A stretch of 6,366 nucleotides of DNA. It comes from an archaeon. Lineage in GTDB: Archaea > Asgardarchaeota > Hermodarchaeia > Hermodarchaeales > Hermodarchaeaceae. The notes beneath the pieces were generated by a model. The model searched no databases and was not told where the DNA came from. It was given only the letters and a program-made list of their open reading frames with translations. Of this stretch, positions 1 through 6,006 are shown in pieces. Both the position numbers and the translations under genes were made by a program. Numbering within the stretch: position 1 is the first letter of the stretch; the number at the start of each line of letters is the position of its first letter. The stretch lies in the NCBI GenBank assembly GCA_016550485.1, contig JABXGV010000083.1, forward strand, positions 1-6,366, given 5' to 3'.

Positions 1-527
1 CGGACATACTTCTTGTCTAGTATAGTGTAGGTGTTGCCGTATTGTTTGAGGGGGATGGAGCGGAGCTGGCTCTTGAACCGGAGGACTCCAACCCGATGCC
101 CCTTGGCTTTTCTTTGGGCTAGTCCCCGAATGTTGTCCTTGGTTCTCTCCAGTAGGGCCTGTTTCATTTGGGAGGAGAGGTGGGTTAGGGTGCGGGTTTC
201 GAAGCGGTCCTTGACCTTCACCCTTACCTCAGCACACTTGTAGTCTTGTGTGAAGATGTCAGGTTGAGCGAGGAGGTGGTTGTAGAGCCACTTGGCTTCT
301 AGGAAGAGCCTGCGGAGATGGTGGGTGGTTTCCTTGTTGAGGTGGGAGCGGCATAGCTTGACCCGGTAGACCCGGCAGGTTTGGTGGCGGCGTCTCTCCT
401 TGGTGGCGGCCAGGGTTGCCTTGATGGTTTCGGCCTTGGAGAGGGTCAATGGTTGTCTGCTGCTCCCTAGGGTGTGGTGTGGGACTTGTTGGATCTGGAT
501 TCTGCGCGGGAAATCCCATTTATACAT
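1..527 (-). CDS. tnpB: TnpB-like IS200/IS605-group RNA-guided nuclease, N-terminal part (runs off the left edge)
   Basis: Reading the minus strand from the ATG at 527-525 gives about 175 codons with no stop before the window edge, so this is a partial gene. The translation carries family hallmarks of the TnpB/OrfB N-terminal region: a short strand-forming stretch CRVYRVKL, the helix motif AKWLYNHLL, and SIPLKQYGNTY, which resembles the wedge-domain segment before the RuvC core. The catalytic RuvC acidic residues and the zinc ribbon would lie left of position 1 and cannot be checked. Known TnpB proteins are nucleases guided by an omega RNA made from the element's other end, which is also outside the window. 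The start is uncertain: the frame stays open upstream, another ATG lies at 560-558 inside the putative element end, and TTG codons occur downstream. The stretch is visibly richer in G and C than the genes to its right, as expected for a mobile gene. Confidence 0.88.
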   Translation of the reverse strand, partial: MYKWDFPRRIQIQQVPHHTLGSSRQPLTLSKAETIKATLAATKERRRHQTCRVYRVKLCRSHLNKETTHHLRRLFLEAKWLYNHLLAQPDIFTQDYKCAEVRVKVKDRFETRTLTHLSSQMKQALLERTKDNIRGLAQRKAKGHRVGVLRFKSQLRSIPLKQYGNTYTILDKKYV

Positions 528-549
528 TCCAGTGTTTGCTTTAAAGTCA

Positions 550-592
550 GCGCAATTCATCCCACTCCTGAAGGAGGTGGGCTTTCCTGCGC
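550..592. repeat. Subterminal two-tier hairpin of the IS200/IS605-type element
   Basis: Bases 561-568 (CCCACTCC) pair with 573-581, leaving one bulged G at 576 and a TGAA loop at 569-572. An outer stem pairs GCGCA at 550-554 with TGCGC at 588-592, separated from the inner stem by a symmetrical six-by-six internal loop. Imperfect subterminal hairpins with a bulged base are what the TnpA transposase of this group recognises. The position just inside the proposed element end, upstream of tnpB, fits the left end. The hairpin may also form in RNA. Confidence 0.65.
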
Positions 593-598
593 ACTCTT

Positions 599-972
599 GT
601 AAGTTATTGAATTGGCTGCGAGGAAAGGGCGCTGTCACGGCTAGTGATCCGATTGCACTATTTCATGCCACACCTGATCAAGCTCCGTCTGTTGAAAATA
701 TCCGATGCGAAGCCTGTATTGCAGCATACCCTCCACTAAATCCCGATGAACTGATAACGCAGAAGACATTGCCTGAAGTCAAAGTCGCCTTTACTTCATA
801 TGAAGGGCCGCAATCAGCAGAAAAGGAAATCTCCATAGTTATGAAAGTCTCCAATTGGATGAAGGCAAACGGGTACAGGCAGGCAGGGCCAGTTCGCCAA
901 GTTTACCACAGGGTTTGGTTGGAAGACGATAAGCCGTTTGTCGAAATGGAGACACAAATCCCAGTAGAGTAA
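599..972 (+). pseudogene. GyrI-like/AraC effector-binding domain protein, 5'-truncated by the insertion element
   Basis: The open frame that ends at the TAA at 970-972 carries about 123 residues of a GyrI-like small-molecule-binding domain. It begins near LLNWLRGKGA, continues through DPIALFH, a Cys/Ala-rich strand at NIRCEACIAAYPP, the TSYEGP turn typical of the second repeat, NWMKANGY, and a final ETQIPV strand whose Glu corresponds to the ligand-binding Glu of this fold. Intact stand-alone members are about 150-160 residues, so roughly 30-40 N-terminal residues, including the first strand and helix, are missing. The frame can be read back to an ATG at 400, but that part is antisense to tnpB and has no domain resemblance, so it is not taken as the true start. 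Such proteins act as ligand sensors, drug-binding proteins or hydrolases; which applied here cannot be told. Residual expression from an element-borne start is possible but unsupported. Confidence 0.75.
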
Positions 973-995
973 CACAACGAGAAACTTGATTTCAG

Positions 996-1001
996 TATAT
1001 T
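996..1001 (+). promoter_or_regulatory. Possible archaeal TATA box for the GNAT gene
   Basis: TATATT is centred about 28 bases before the ATG at 1027. In archaea a TATA box lies about 26 bases before the transcription start, so this would give a leaderless or nearly leaderless transcript. No convincing BRE purine stretch is directly adjacent, so support is weak. Confidence 0.3.
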
Positions 1002-1026
1002 CCGTTACCATTACAGTGGGGCAGCG

Positions 1027-1968
1027 ATGAAAACAAAAATCCGGTATCTCGAGAAAACAGACATCAATGACGTGTTTGCAGGATGGAGAGCTGCGTTTCC
1101 TCTAGATGACATGTCGCTGGAACGTTTTGAACACAGAACCTTAAATGACCCCAACTACGTCGCTGCTGGCCACCAGGTTGCGATTGAAAGGCAGGGAATT
1201 GTAGGATTTGTCTCCGCTGTGGCAAGACGAGGGATAGCTGGTCAAGATGGGATGGGAACTGCTGCTGAGAAGGAGTATGGATACATCAAGGGACTATACG
1301 TTCTAAAGGAGTGTGCCAAGCCTCTCATCCTCAAACGTAATTTACTCGACCTAGCTCTCACATTCATCAAGTCAGAGGGAAAAACAGCAGTCAAAGTAGG
1401 CCAATATACTGGCTATTTCTTCAACCCAGGCATGGATGTTCGCTACACTGGCGAAAGACAGTTCTACCAAGCAAATGGCTTCAAGGAGGTCGACTTGGAG
1501 GAGGATGTATCAATTGACCTTACAAGCTTTACTCCTTCATCCTACCACATAGCAGCCCAGCAGCATACCAAACAAATGGGTGTAGTGATTCAACCCTACA
1601 AAATTGGGCTCTTATCGGAAATGAAGAAGTTTGTGAAACGGTTACAGATTCCCAACTTTTTCCCACCAACCTGGGAAAAAGGATTTGACAAATGGGGCAC
1701 CCATCTAGTTGCCTTAAAGGAAGGGGCAGTGGTTGGTTGGGCAATGTACAATCCCATGTTTTATGAAGGATATTTCGGTCCTATCGCCGTGCTTCAGAAT
1801 TTTCGACGAAAGAAAATCGGAACTGCGCTACTATTGGAATCAATGCTACGGATGAAAGCGGAAGGTGCATCCTCTGTAACTGCTGGCTGGGCAAACGTAC
1901 CCTTTTACCTCAAATCTGGATGGGTAGTCAGCCGCAGATATACGATACTTGAAAAGAAGCTAGTTTAA
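1027..1968 (+). CDS. Tandem GNAT-fold N-acetyltransferase-like protein
   Basis: This 313-residue protein appears to hold two GNAT folds. The C-terminal copy (about residues 186-310) has the clearer acetyl-CoA site: a beta-4/alpha-3 motif A at 250-269 (FGPIAVLQNFRRKKIGTALL, with the R-x-x-x-I-G-T-A pyrophosphate loop) and a motif B-like FYLKSGW at 293-299. The N-terminal copy (about 1-165) keeps the outline, including GYIKGLYV at 85-92 and FYQANGF at 146-152, but its pyrophosphate loop is replaced by KECAKPLILKRN, so it probably does not bind acetyl-CoA and may be structural. Tandem arrangements of this sort occur in mycothiol synthase-like and other GNAT proteins. The acceptor substrate cannot be read from the sequence. 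The ATG at 1027 is preceded by a TATA-like box and only a weak purine stretch (GGGG). The next gene follows after 33 bases in the same direction, suggesting co-transcription. Confidence 0.82.
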   Translation: MKTKIRYLEKTDINDVFAGWRAAFPLDDMSLERFEHRTLNDPNYVAAGHQVAIERQGIVGFVSAVARRGIAGQDGMGTAAEKEYGYIKGLYVLKECAKPLILKRNLLDLALTFIKSEGKTAVKVGQYTGYFFNPGMDVRYTGERQFYQANGFKEVDLEEDVSIDLTSFTPSSYHIAAQQHTKQMGVVIQPYKIGLLSEMKKFVKRLQIPNFFPPTWEKGFDKWGTHLVALKEGAVVGWAMYNPMFYEGYFGPIAVLQNFRRKKIGTALLLESMLRMKAEGASSVTAGWANVPFYLKSGWVVSRRYTILEKKLV

Positions 1969-2001
1969 GAAAACCTGTAGAAACCGGGATGGGCTAATCT
2001 C

Positions 2002-2832
2002 TTGGAAAAACGTTATAATGCCTTCGGAGAAGATAATCTAGCAGTTCATTTGAAGGCAGGTTCGGCAATGGCAGAAAAGGAGGATTTGATTAGCACAGAA
2101 TCTCCCTCTATTAATGCGTTATTAGGTGGTGGGTTAAGGCGCGGGACCACCTGTCTTATAGAGGAGATGTATGGTGAATCCAGCGGAATCTCTGGATACC
2201 TCGGTTTTTCCTTTATCCGAACCGGCATCAACAGTGGGGAAAACTGTATCCTCCTCCTATCAGAACACACAGTTGATGAATACAGAGTTCTCCCAGATAT
2301 TCGCCAAATACTCTCCTCGGCGAAATCAGAACAACTGGTTTTCATCGATGCGCTATCATCGATGGCTATCGAAGGGCCAGCATCCGTTCCTGATTCTAAA
2401 AATGGTTCAGTTGTGGTTTGTGCTAACGTGCGTTATGCAGCCAAGTTCTACGATGAGCTACGAAGCACTTTCATCTCCATGGAACGCCCTGTTGTTTACA
2501 TTGACTCACTAAGCGTTTTGTTAGCCGCCATGGAATCTGACAAGACAGCTTGGCGCTTTTGGGTAGGCCTACTTCCCCTTGTTCGACAACAGAAACTCAC
2601 TGTCCTATCATCGTTGTACCCTCAGATGCACTCAAGCGAGTTCGTTGAGAGTATTGAACGCGTTAGCGACACTATCATTCGGTTCACCAGCTCTCCCCCT
2701 CTCCCACGAGAACGACAAATTAACTACATTCAAGTCGTAAAACATCGCGGAGGTCACTTCGATAACAAGGTCTATCCCTATACACGACAGCAATTCAAGT
2801 TCCAAATCTCTCATAGGACTCAATTAGGCTAA
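2002..2832 (+). CDS. RecA-superfamily KaiC/Elp4-like protein with degenerate P-loop
   Basis: The protein opens with the KaiC/RadA-type entry STESPSINALLGGGLRRGTT (residues 31-50) followed by the strand CLIEE. At the Walker A position it reads MYGESSGISG (56-65), with no G-K-T/S, so ordinary P-loop nucleotide binding seems lost. The Walker B strand is preserved as VVYIDS at 164-169. A late HRGGHFDNKV segment (248-256) matches the C-terminal beta region of KaiC-type domains. Loss of Walker A with retention of the GG(G)L..GT..LIEE entry recalls Elongator subunit Elp4 and its RecA-fold partners, which assemble as rings without a classical P-loop. That likeness is suggestive rather than proven. 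The start is a TTG at 2002 behind GGGATGGG; the ATG at 2068 (residue 23), just before the conserved domain, is equally plausible. A structural, ring-forming or regulatory role is more likely than ATP-driven motor activity. Confidence 0.75.
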   Translation: MEKRYNAFGEDNLAVHLKAGSAMAEKEDLISTESPSINALLGGGLRRGTTCLIEEMYGESSGISGYLGFSFIRTGINSGENCILLLSEHTVDEYRVLPDIRQILSSAKSEQLVFIDALSSMAIEGPASVPDSKNGSVVVCANVRYAAKFYDELRSTFISMERPVVYIDSLSVLLAAMESDKTAWRFWVGLLPLVRQQKLTVLSSLYPQMHSSEFVESIERVSDTIIRFTSSPPLPRERQINYIQVVKHRGGHFDNKVYPYTRQQFKFQISHRTQLG

Positions 2833-2860
2833 ATGACGTCCTATCGACGCACACCAGAGA

Positions 2861-2866
2861 TTTTTA
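2861..2866 (+). promoter_or_regulatory. Possible TATA-like box upstream of the PHP gene
   Basis: TTTTTA is centred about 29 bases before the ATG at 2893, which would start a transcript at or just before the codon. The ATG has no close Shine-Dalgarno sequence (GAGG is 17 bases away), which fits leaderless initiation. Support is positional only. Confidence 0.28.
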
Positions 2867-2892
2867 GGTAAGAGGTTCCCAGCTCGTCTGTA

Positions 2893-3708
2893 ATGCCATC
2901 TAGATTCAGGGTACATGATTTACATATACACACCCATTTCAGCTCCGACTCGGTAGAAGAGCTGAAGGCATATGCAGAAGCAGGAGAACAACTTGCCATC
3001 CATGTGGGCTACCTGGATCATTTTGAACTTGCCTTTCAAGATCGAGAAGGCTATCTAACTGAGGAACGCCTCCCTGAACTATTAGAGGAATTTAGTGAGG
3101 TTCATTCACGCTACCCTAACACATCGCTATCTCTTGAGGTAGACTACTATTCACACCTTAGTTCAGAGGTAGGAGAATTCTGTGATAACCACTGCCACGA
3201 TTTCGATTACCTCATTGGTACAGTCCATAACGTAGATGGATTAGCAGTCACTAGTCGCCGTGAAATGGCTATCTTTGTACAGAAATTTGTATTGATCGAT
3301 GTTATGCGTCGATATTTTGAAGAAGTCGAAGCAGCGATTCGTTCGAAACTCTTTGATGGCATAGCCCATATCGACGCCGCCATGCGTTATGCGCCTAATT
3401 TCTCTGAGGCCTCTCAAAAGACAGAAGATTACTGGCGTACGCGAACACTAGAGCTGGGTAAAATTAGTAGGCAATACAACCTACCTGTTGAAGTCAATTT
3501 AACGGGATTAAACTATCCATGGGGGAGGACTCATCCTGATCAGGAACTTATTGACTTGCTGGCTGAATCCGGTACCAAGTTTTTTGTCGGTTCTGATTCC
3601 CATAGAATGAAGTTATTTGTACAGTCTGTACCGCTAGTCCGTCAGATGACCAAGTACCTTCAAGAAAAAGGGGCTTTAATGCTTCCCGGGAACCTTGTCT
3701 CCCTTTAA
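2893..3708 (+). CDS. PHP-domain metal-dependent phosphoesterase, histidinol-phosphatase (HisJ)-like
   Basis: All motifs of a catalytic PHP trinuclear-metal site are visible in 271 residues: D-L-H-I-H-T at 9-14 (H11, H13), the D-H pair at 42-43, E82 in SLEVDYY, H112 in GTVHN, H159 in DGIAHID, and D235/H237 in GSDSH. The size and the order GTVHN, AHID, then GSDSH match the stand-alone HisJ/HisK type, which cleaves phosphomonoesters such as L-histidinol phosphate. No histidine-biosynthesis gene is nearby, so the substrate could well be a phosphorylated intermediate of the neighbouring pathway. The ATG at 2893 is the only reasonable start because an in-frame TAA lies a few codons upstream. The gene sits 60 bases after the RecA-fold gene and 109 before the radical SAM gene. 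Catalytic competence is likely; substrate identity is inference. Confidence 0.85.
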   Translation: MPSRFRVHDLHIHTHFSSDSVEELKAYAEAGEQLAIHVGYLDHFELAFQDREGYLTEERLPELLEEFSEVHSRYPNTSLSLEVDYYSHLSSEVGEFCDNHCHDFDYLIGTVHNVDGLAVTSRREMAIFVQKFVLIDVMRRYFEEVEAAIRSKLFDGIAHIDAAMRYAPNFSEASQKTEDYWRTRTLELGKISRQYNLPVEVNLTGLNYPWGRTHPDQELIDLLAESGTKFFVGSDSHRMKLFVQSVPLVRQMTKYLQEKGALMLPGNLVSL

Positions 3709-3803
3709 TAACCAAGCGCCTTTGCTTGAAATACAGGAAAGTAGTGCTATACTCGATACACTTTTCTTGTAAATGTGGCTCAAGTAGTTGTAACCTGAGT
3801 ATT

Positions 3804-3809
3804 GTGAGG
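3804..3809 (+). promoter_or_regulatory. Shine-Dalgarno sequence for the radical SAM gene
   Basis: GTGAGG ends eight bases before the ATG at 3818, with an A8 spacer run leading into the start codon. It is the clearest ribosome-binding site in the window and fixes the start that retains the full PqqD-like domain. Confidence 0.6.
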
Positions 3810-3817
3810 CAAAAAAA

Positions 3818-5146
3818 ATGGCGTCAGAAAGTGACAAGATTATCTGGGGCAAGGGCAGTCTCTCAGGGCATCGATTCCATCTTCGAAAAGAGAAAGATGG
3901 CGGTGTACTTGTTATCGATGCGTCGAGGCTATTGTTCTTGAATGAAACTGGTTACGACTATGCCGTGGCTGCACTCCGCGGTGTTTCAGAGGAGGATGTA
4001 ATCGAGCTAATTCAAAAGAAATACCGACGAACTAATACTGATGAGATACGTGCCCACTATGAGGAGTTGAAGGAGAAGATACTCTCCTTCGTTGCTGAAC
4101 CTGATGTCTCCCCTATTGAAACATTCGGATTCGATGAAGTCGAACCCTTCTCCCACCAGCCTTCAGCTCCATATCGTGTAGATCTTGCCATTACCTATCG
4201 TTGCAACAACACCTGCTCCCATTGTTATGTGCCCCCCGAACGACGAGAATGGGGTGCTAAAAGTGAGCTTGACACTGAATCGTGGAAACAAATACTAGAC
4301 AAATTACTTGACCAAGCGATTCCGCACGTGACTTTCACTGGGGGTGAAGCAACTCTCCGAGATGACCTAGTGGAATTGGTACGCTATAGCGAAGACATAG
4401 GCATCATAGCGGGGCTTGTCACAAACGGTCGACTGTTAACACAGAAACTTGTAGACGAGCTTGTGGACGCGGGATTGGATTATGTGCAAATCACACTAGA
4501 ATCACATCTACCCGAAATCCATGACAAGATGGTCGGTGTGAAGGGAGCATGGAAGGAGACAGTAGCTGGCCTTGAGCGCTTCATAGCTACTGATATCTTC
4601 ACACTCACGAATACGACACTGACTCAACTCAACCGACCTACAATATTGGACACAATAAAATTCCTTGCAGAGAAAGGACAAACCCATTTTGCTATGAACG
4701 GCCTAATCTATTCAGGTAGTGGTCTTGACGTGGTAGACGAGTACGCCATCGCTGAGGAGGACCTTAATGATATCATAACAGATGTCCTTGTGGTAGCCAG
4801 TGAAAATGATATGCGTATTATCTGGTATTCACCAACCCAATACTGCTACTTTGACCCCACTGATTACGGGCTAGGACCTCGTCGATGTAGCGCGGCGTTC
4901 TCTAGCCTCGCAATCGAGCCCAACGGGGATGTGCTCCCTTGCCAGAGTTACTTCGAGGTAATGGGAAACATCCTCAAAGACTCGTGGGCAACCATCTGGA
5001 ATCATCGGATAGCCAAGGCCCTACGGAGTCGTAAATCGCTAGATAAGGAGTGCCAGACCTGTAAGTTACTCCAAATCTGTGGTGGTGGCTGCCCCCTCTT
5101 CTCACAATACAAGCAGGTATGCTGCCATCACAGTATCGGCAGCTAG
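3818..5146 (+). CDS. Radical SAM/SPASM enzyme with N-terminal PqqD-like domain
   Basis: Three modules are visible in 442 residues. Residues about 13-92 form a PqqD-like domain (LLFLNETGYDYA at 38-49, then acidic helices), the type that binds precursor peptides in many RiPP pathways. Residues about 119-330 form the radical SAM barrel with the C-x3-C-x2-C cluster motif C129, C133, C136 and the SAM-binding GGE at 175-177. Residues about 343-436 form a SPASM region with C357, C375, C412, C415, C421, C425 and C435/C436, enough to ligate auxiliary Fe-S clusters; LAIEPNGDVLPCQ and GNILKDSW-type segments are characteristic. Relatives include PqqE, anaerobic sulfatase maturases and heme-pathway AhbC/AhbD. 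Within that group the PqqD fusion favours a peptide substrate, but the reaction cannot be named. The tail after C436 is short. The enzyme acts in the cytoplasm and needs anaerobic Fe-S assembly. The methyltransferase follows after 78 bases. Confidence 0.92.
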   Translation: MASESDKIIWGKGSLSGHRFHLRKEKDGGVLVIDASRLLFLNETGYDYAVAALRGVSEEDVIELIQKKYRRTNTDEIRAHYEELKEKILSFVAEPDVSPIETFGFDEVEPFSHQPSAPYRVDLAITYRCNNTCSHCYVPPERREWGAKSELDTESWKQILDKLLDQAIPHVTFTGGEATLRDDLVELVRYSEDIGIIAGLVTNGRLLTQKLVDELVDAGLDYVQITLESHLPEIHDKMVGVKGAWKETVAGLERFIATDIFTLTNTTLTQLNRPTILDTIKFLAEKGQTHFAMNGLIYSGSGLDVVDEYAIAEEDLNDIITDVLVVASENDMRIIWYSPTQYCYFDPTDYGLGPRRCSAAFSSLAIEPNGDVLPCQSYFEVMGNILKDSWATIWNHRIAKALRSRKSLDKECQTCKLLQICGGGCPLFSQYKQVCCHHSIGS

Positions 5147-5164
5147 CAGATTACGCTGACTATT

Positions 5165-5192
5165 GAGCATTTACAATTTCTCTCGAATGCTC
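5165..5192. repeat. Inverted repeat between the radical SAM and methyltransferase genes
   Basis: GAGCATT at 5165-5171 is perfectly complementary to AATGCTC at 5186-5192, with a 14-base A/T-rich loop. There is no T-run behind it, so it is not a typical terminator. It could be an operator, an mRNA processing or stability element, or chance. Confidence 0.4.
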
Positions 5193-5200
5193 TGCTGCGT

Positions 5201-5220
5201 GATGGTTAATGAGATGGTTA
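5201..5220 (+). repeat. Direct repeat GATGGTTA x2 before the methyltransferase start
   Basis: The octamer GATGGTTA occurs at 5201-5208 and again at 5213-5220, five bases before the ATG at 5225. The spacing of 12 bases is close to one helical turn. The GAGATGG at 5211-5217 could act as a poor ribosome-binding site. Confidence 0.35.
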
Positions 5221-5224
5221 TCTA

Positions 5225-5932
5225 ATGCTACCTTACTCTTCACCCTTCCTAAGTGGTCAAGCCCGTCGCACTCAGGCTACTCGAAAGTACTTTTACGACC
5301 AGGTTCCTTGGGAGGATGCGCCACTAACCCTTGATCTTGGGTGCGGTAATGGAACTATCACGCTAGAACTTGCACTTAATACTCCCTACGTTACCGCTAT
5401 CGGTATTGATATCGACCCGACTCTGCTCTCAAAGGCTGTTAAGAACAGCGACCATAATGCTGTTCATTATCTGCTTGCCGATGCAACTACACTACCCTTC
5501 CGCTCTAACCTGTTCTCCTTCACGTTAGATCATTTCACCCTTATGTGGATTGAAAAATATCGGCTCGCTCTAAAGGAGGCTTATAGAACTCTTCGTACAG
5601 GTGGACTGTTCGCCTCAATCGAACCCGATTATAACGGTCGCATCGAAGCCCCTCTAAGACTCTCAGATACTAAACCCCTAGCTCCTCCGATTATTGAGTA
5701 TCTCCACAATCTAGGAGCCAATCCCTATCTAGGAAGTCAACTTCCCTTGGCTCTCAACAAAGAGGGCTATAAACGAATCCGCTTCGGAGTCCTCGCCTGG
5801 GAATTCAACAAACCAGCAGCCCAAAAAGAAATACGCGGGGAGGCTAATCTACTCAAAGCCCATGGGATACCGTGGACGCCACCACGCTTCACCTTCACTC
5901 CTATATTCTGGGTTCTCGGAGAGAAAACCTGA
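5225..5932 (+). CDS. Class I SAM-dependent methyltransferase
   Basis: The 235-residue protein has a Rossmann-type SAM-binding core of the Methyltransf_11 kind: motif I LDLGCGNGT at 36-44, the acidic end of strand 2 at GIDID (60-64), motif II LLADATTLPF at 83-92 placing D86 near the adenine, and the strand 4/5 region ending at GGLFASIEPDY (126-136). The residues from about 140 onward (PLRLSDTK, NPYLGSQLP, HGIPWTPPRFTF) form a substrate-specific C-terminal part that I do not recognise. There is no membrane segment or signal peptide. The substrate may be a small molecule or a modified peptide; being the last gene after a radical SAM/SPASM enzyme makes a tailoring role in the same pathway attractive but unproven. 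The ATG at 5225 places the domain at the usual distance from the N-terminus. Confidence 0.88.
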   Translation: MLPYSSPFLSGQARRTQATRKYFYDQVPWEDAPLTLDLGCGNGTITLELALNTPYVTAIGIDIDPTLLSKAVKNSDHNAVHYLLADATTLPFRSNLFSFTLDHFTLMWIEKYRLALKEAYRTLRTGGLFASIEPDYNGRIEAPLRLSDTKPLAPPIIEYLHNLGANPYLGSQLPLALNKEGYKRIRFGVLAWEFNKPAAQKEIRGEANLLKAHGIPWTPPRFTFTPIFWVLGEKT

Positions 5933-5951
5933 TTGTTTAATGGTTTGCATT

Positions 5952-6001
5952 CACAATTGTGCTCGAAAGGATGTACCTGATCAATATAGTGTCCAATTGG
6001 A
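5952..6001. repeat. Two AATT-centred palindromes in the convergent intergenic gap
   Basis: CACAATTGTG (5952-5961) and TCCAATTGGA (5992-6001) are perfect ten-base palindromes whose centres are 40 bases apart. They lie between the 3' ends of two convergent genes, where no promoter is expected, so regulatory meaning is doubtful. Confidence 0.25.
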
Positions 6002-6006
6002 TATAC

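Larger units (their letters stand above)
1..598 (-). mobile_element. IS200/IS605-group element (IS1341-like arrangement possible), one end only
   Basis: The tnpB-like gene together with a structured, subterminal hairpin near 598 indicates one terminus of an IS200/IS605-type element whose other terminus is beyond the left edge. Such elements insert 3' of a short specific tetra- or pentanucleotide and make no target duplication. On the tnpB strand the sequence just outside the proposed end is TTAC (GTAA at 599-602 on the plus strand), the same tetranucleotide used by IS608. The recognisable host protein homology also resumes at about this point. No tnpA is visible; it may be absent or lie outside the window. 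The boundary at 598/599 is an inference from these coincidences and could be off by several bases. Confidence 0.6.

Noticed and set aside
259..519. Proline-rich 86-codon minus-strand frame
   Set aside because: It is the frame-shifted shadow of tnpB, and its Pro/Gln-rich composition comes from the G/C-rich codons of that gene.
400..598. Plus-strand reading frame extending the effector-binding domain leftwards to an ATG at 400
   Set aside because: This part is antisense to tnpB and the element's end, and its translation shows no resemblance to the effector-binding fold. It is open by chance.
3726..3941. A 71-codon frame with SCKCGSSSC-like residues that could be a Cys-rich precursor peptide beside the radical SAM gene
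   Set aside because: It starts at a TTG without a ribosome-binding site and overlaps the first 124 bases of the radical SAM gene in another frame, where the PqqD-like domain is clearly coded. There is no leader/core organisation.
1027..5146. GNAT + radical SAM + Elp4-like gene as an Elongator (Elp3-containing) locus
   Set aside because: Elp3 is a single radical SAM-GNAT fusion with a different cysteine spacing. Here the radical SAM enzyme has PqqD-like and SPASM modules and the GNAT is a separate tandem protein.
5095..5166. Possible frameshift near the 3' end of the radical SAM gene, with the -1 frame reading on to a TGA at about 5164 (tail QYRQLADYADY)
   Set aside because: The annotated frame supplies the expected final cysteines (C435, C436) before its TAG, so no frameshift is needed. 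It could be checked against homologues.
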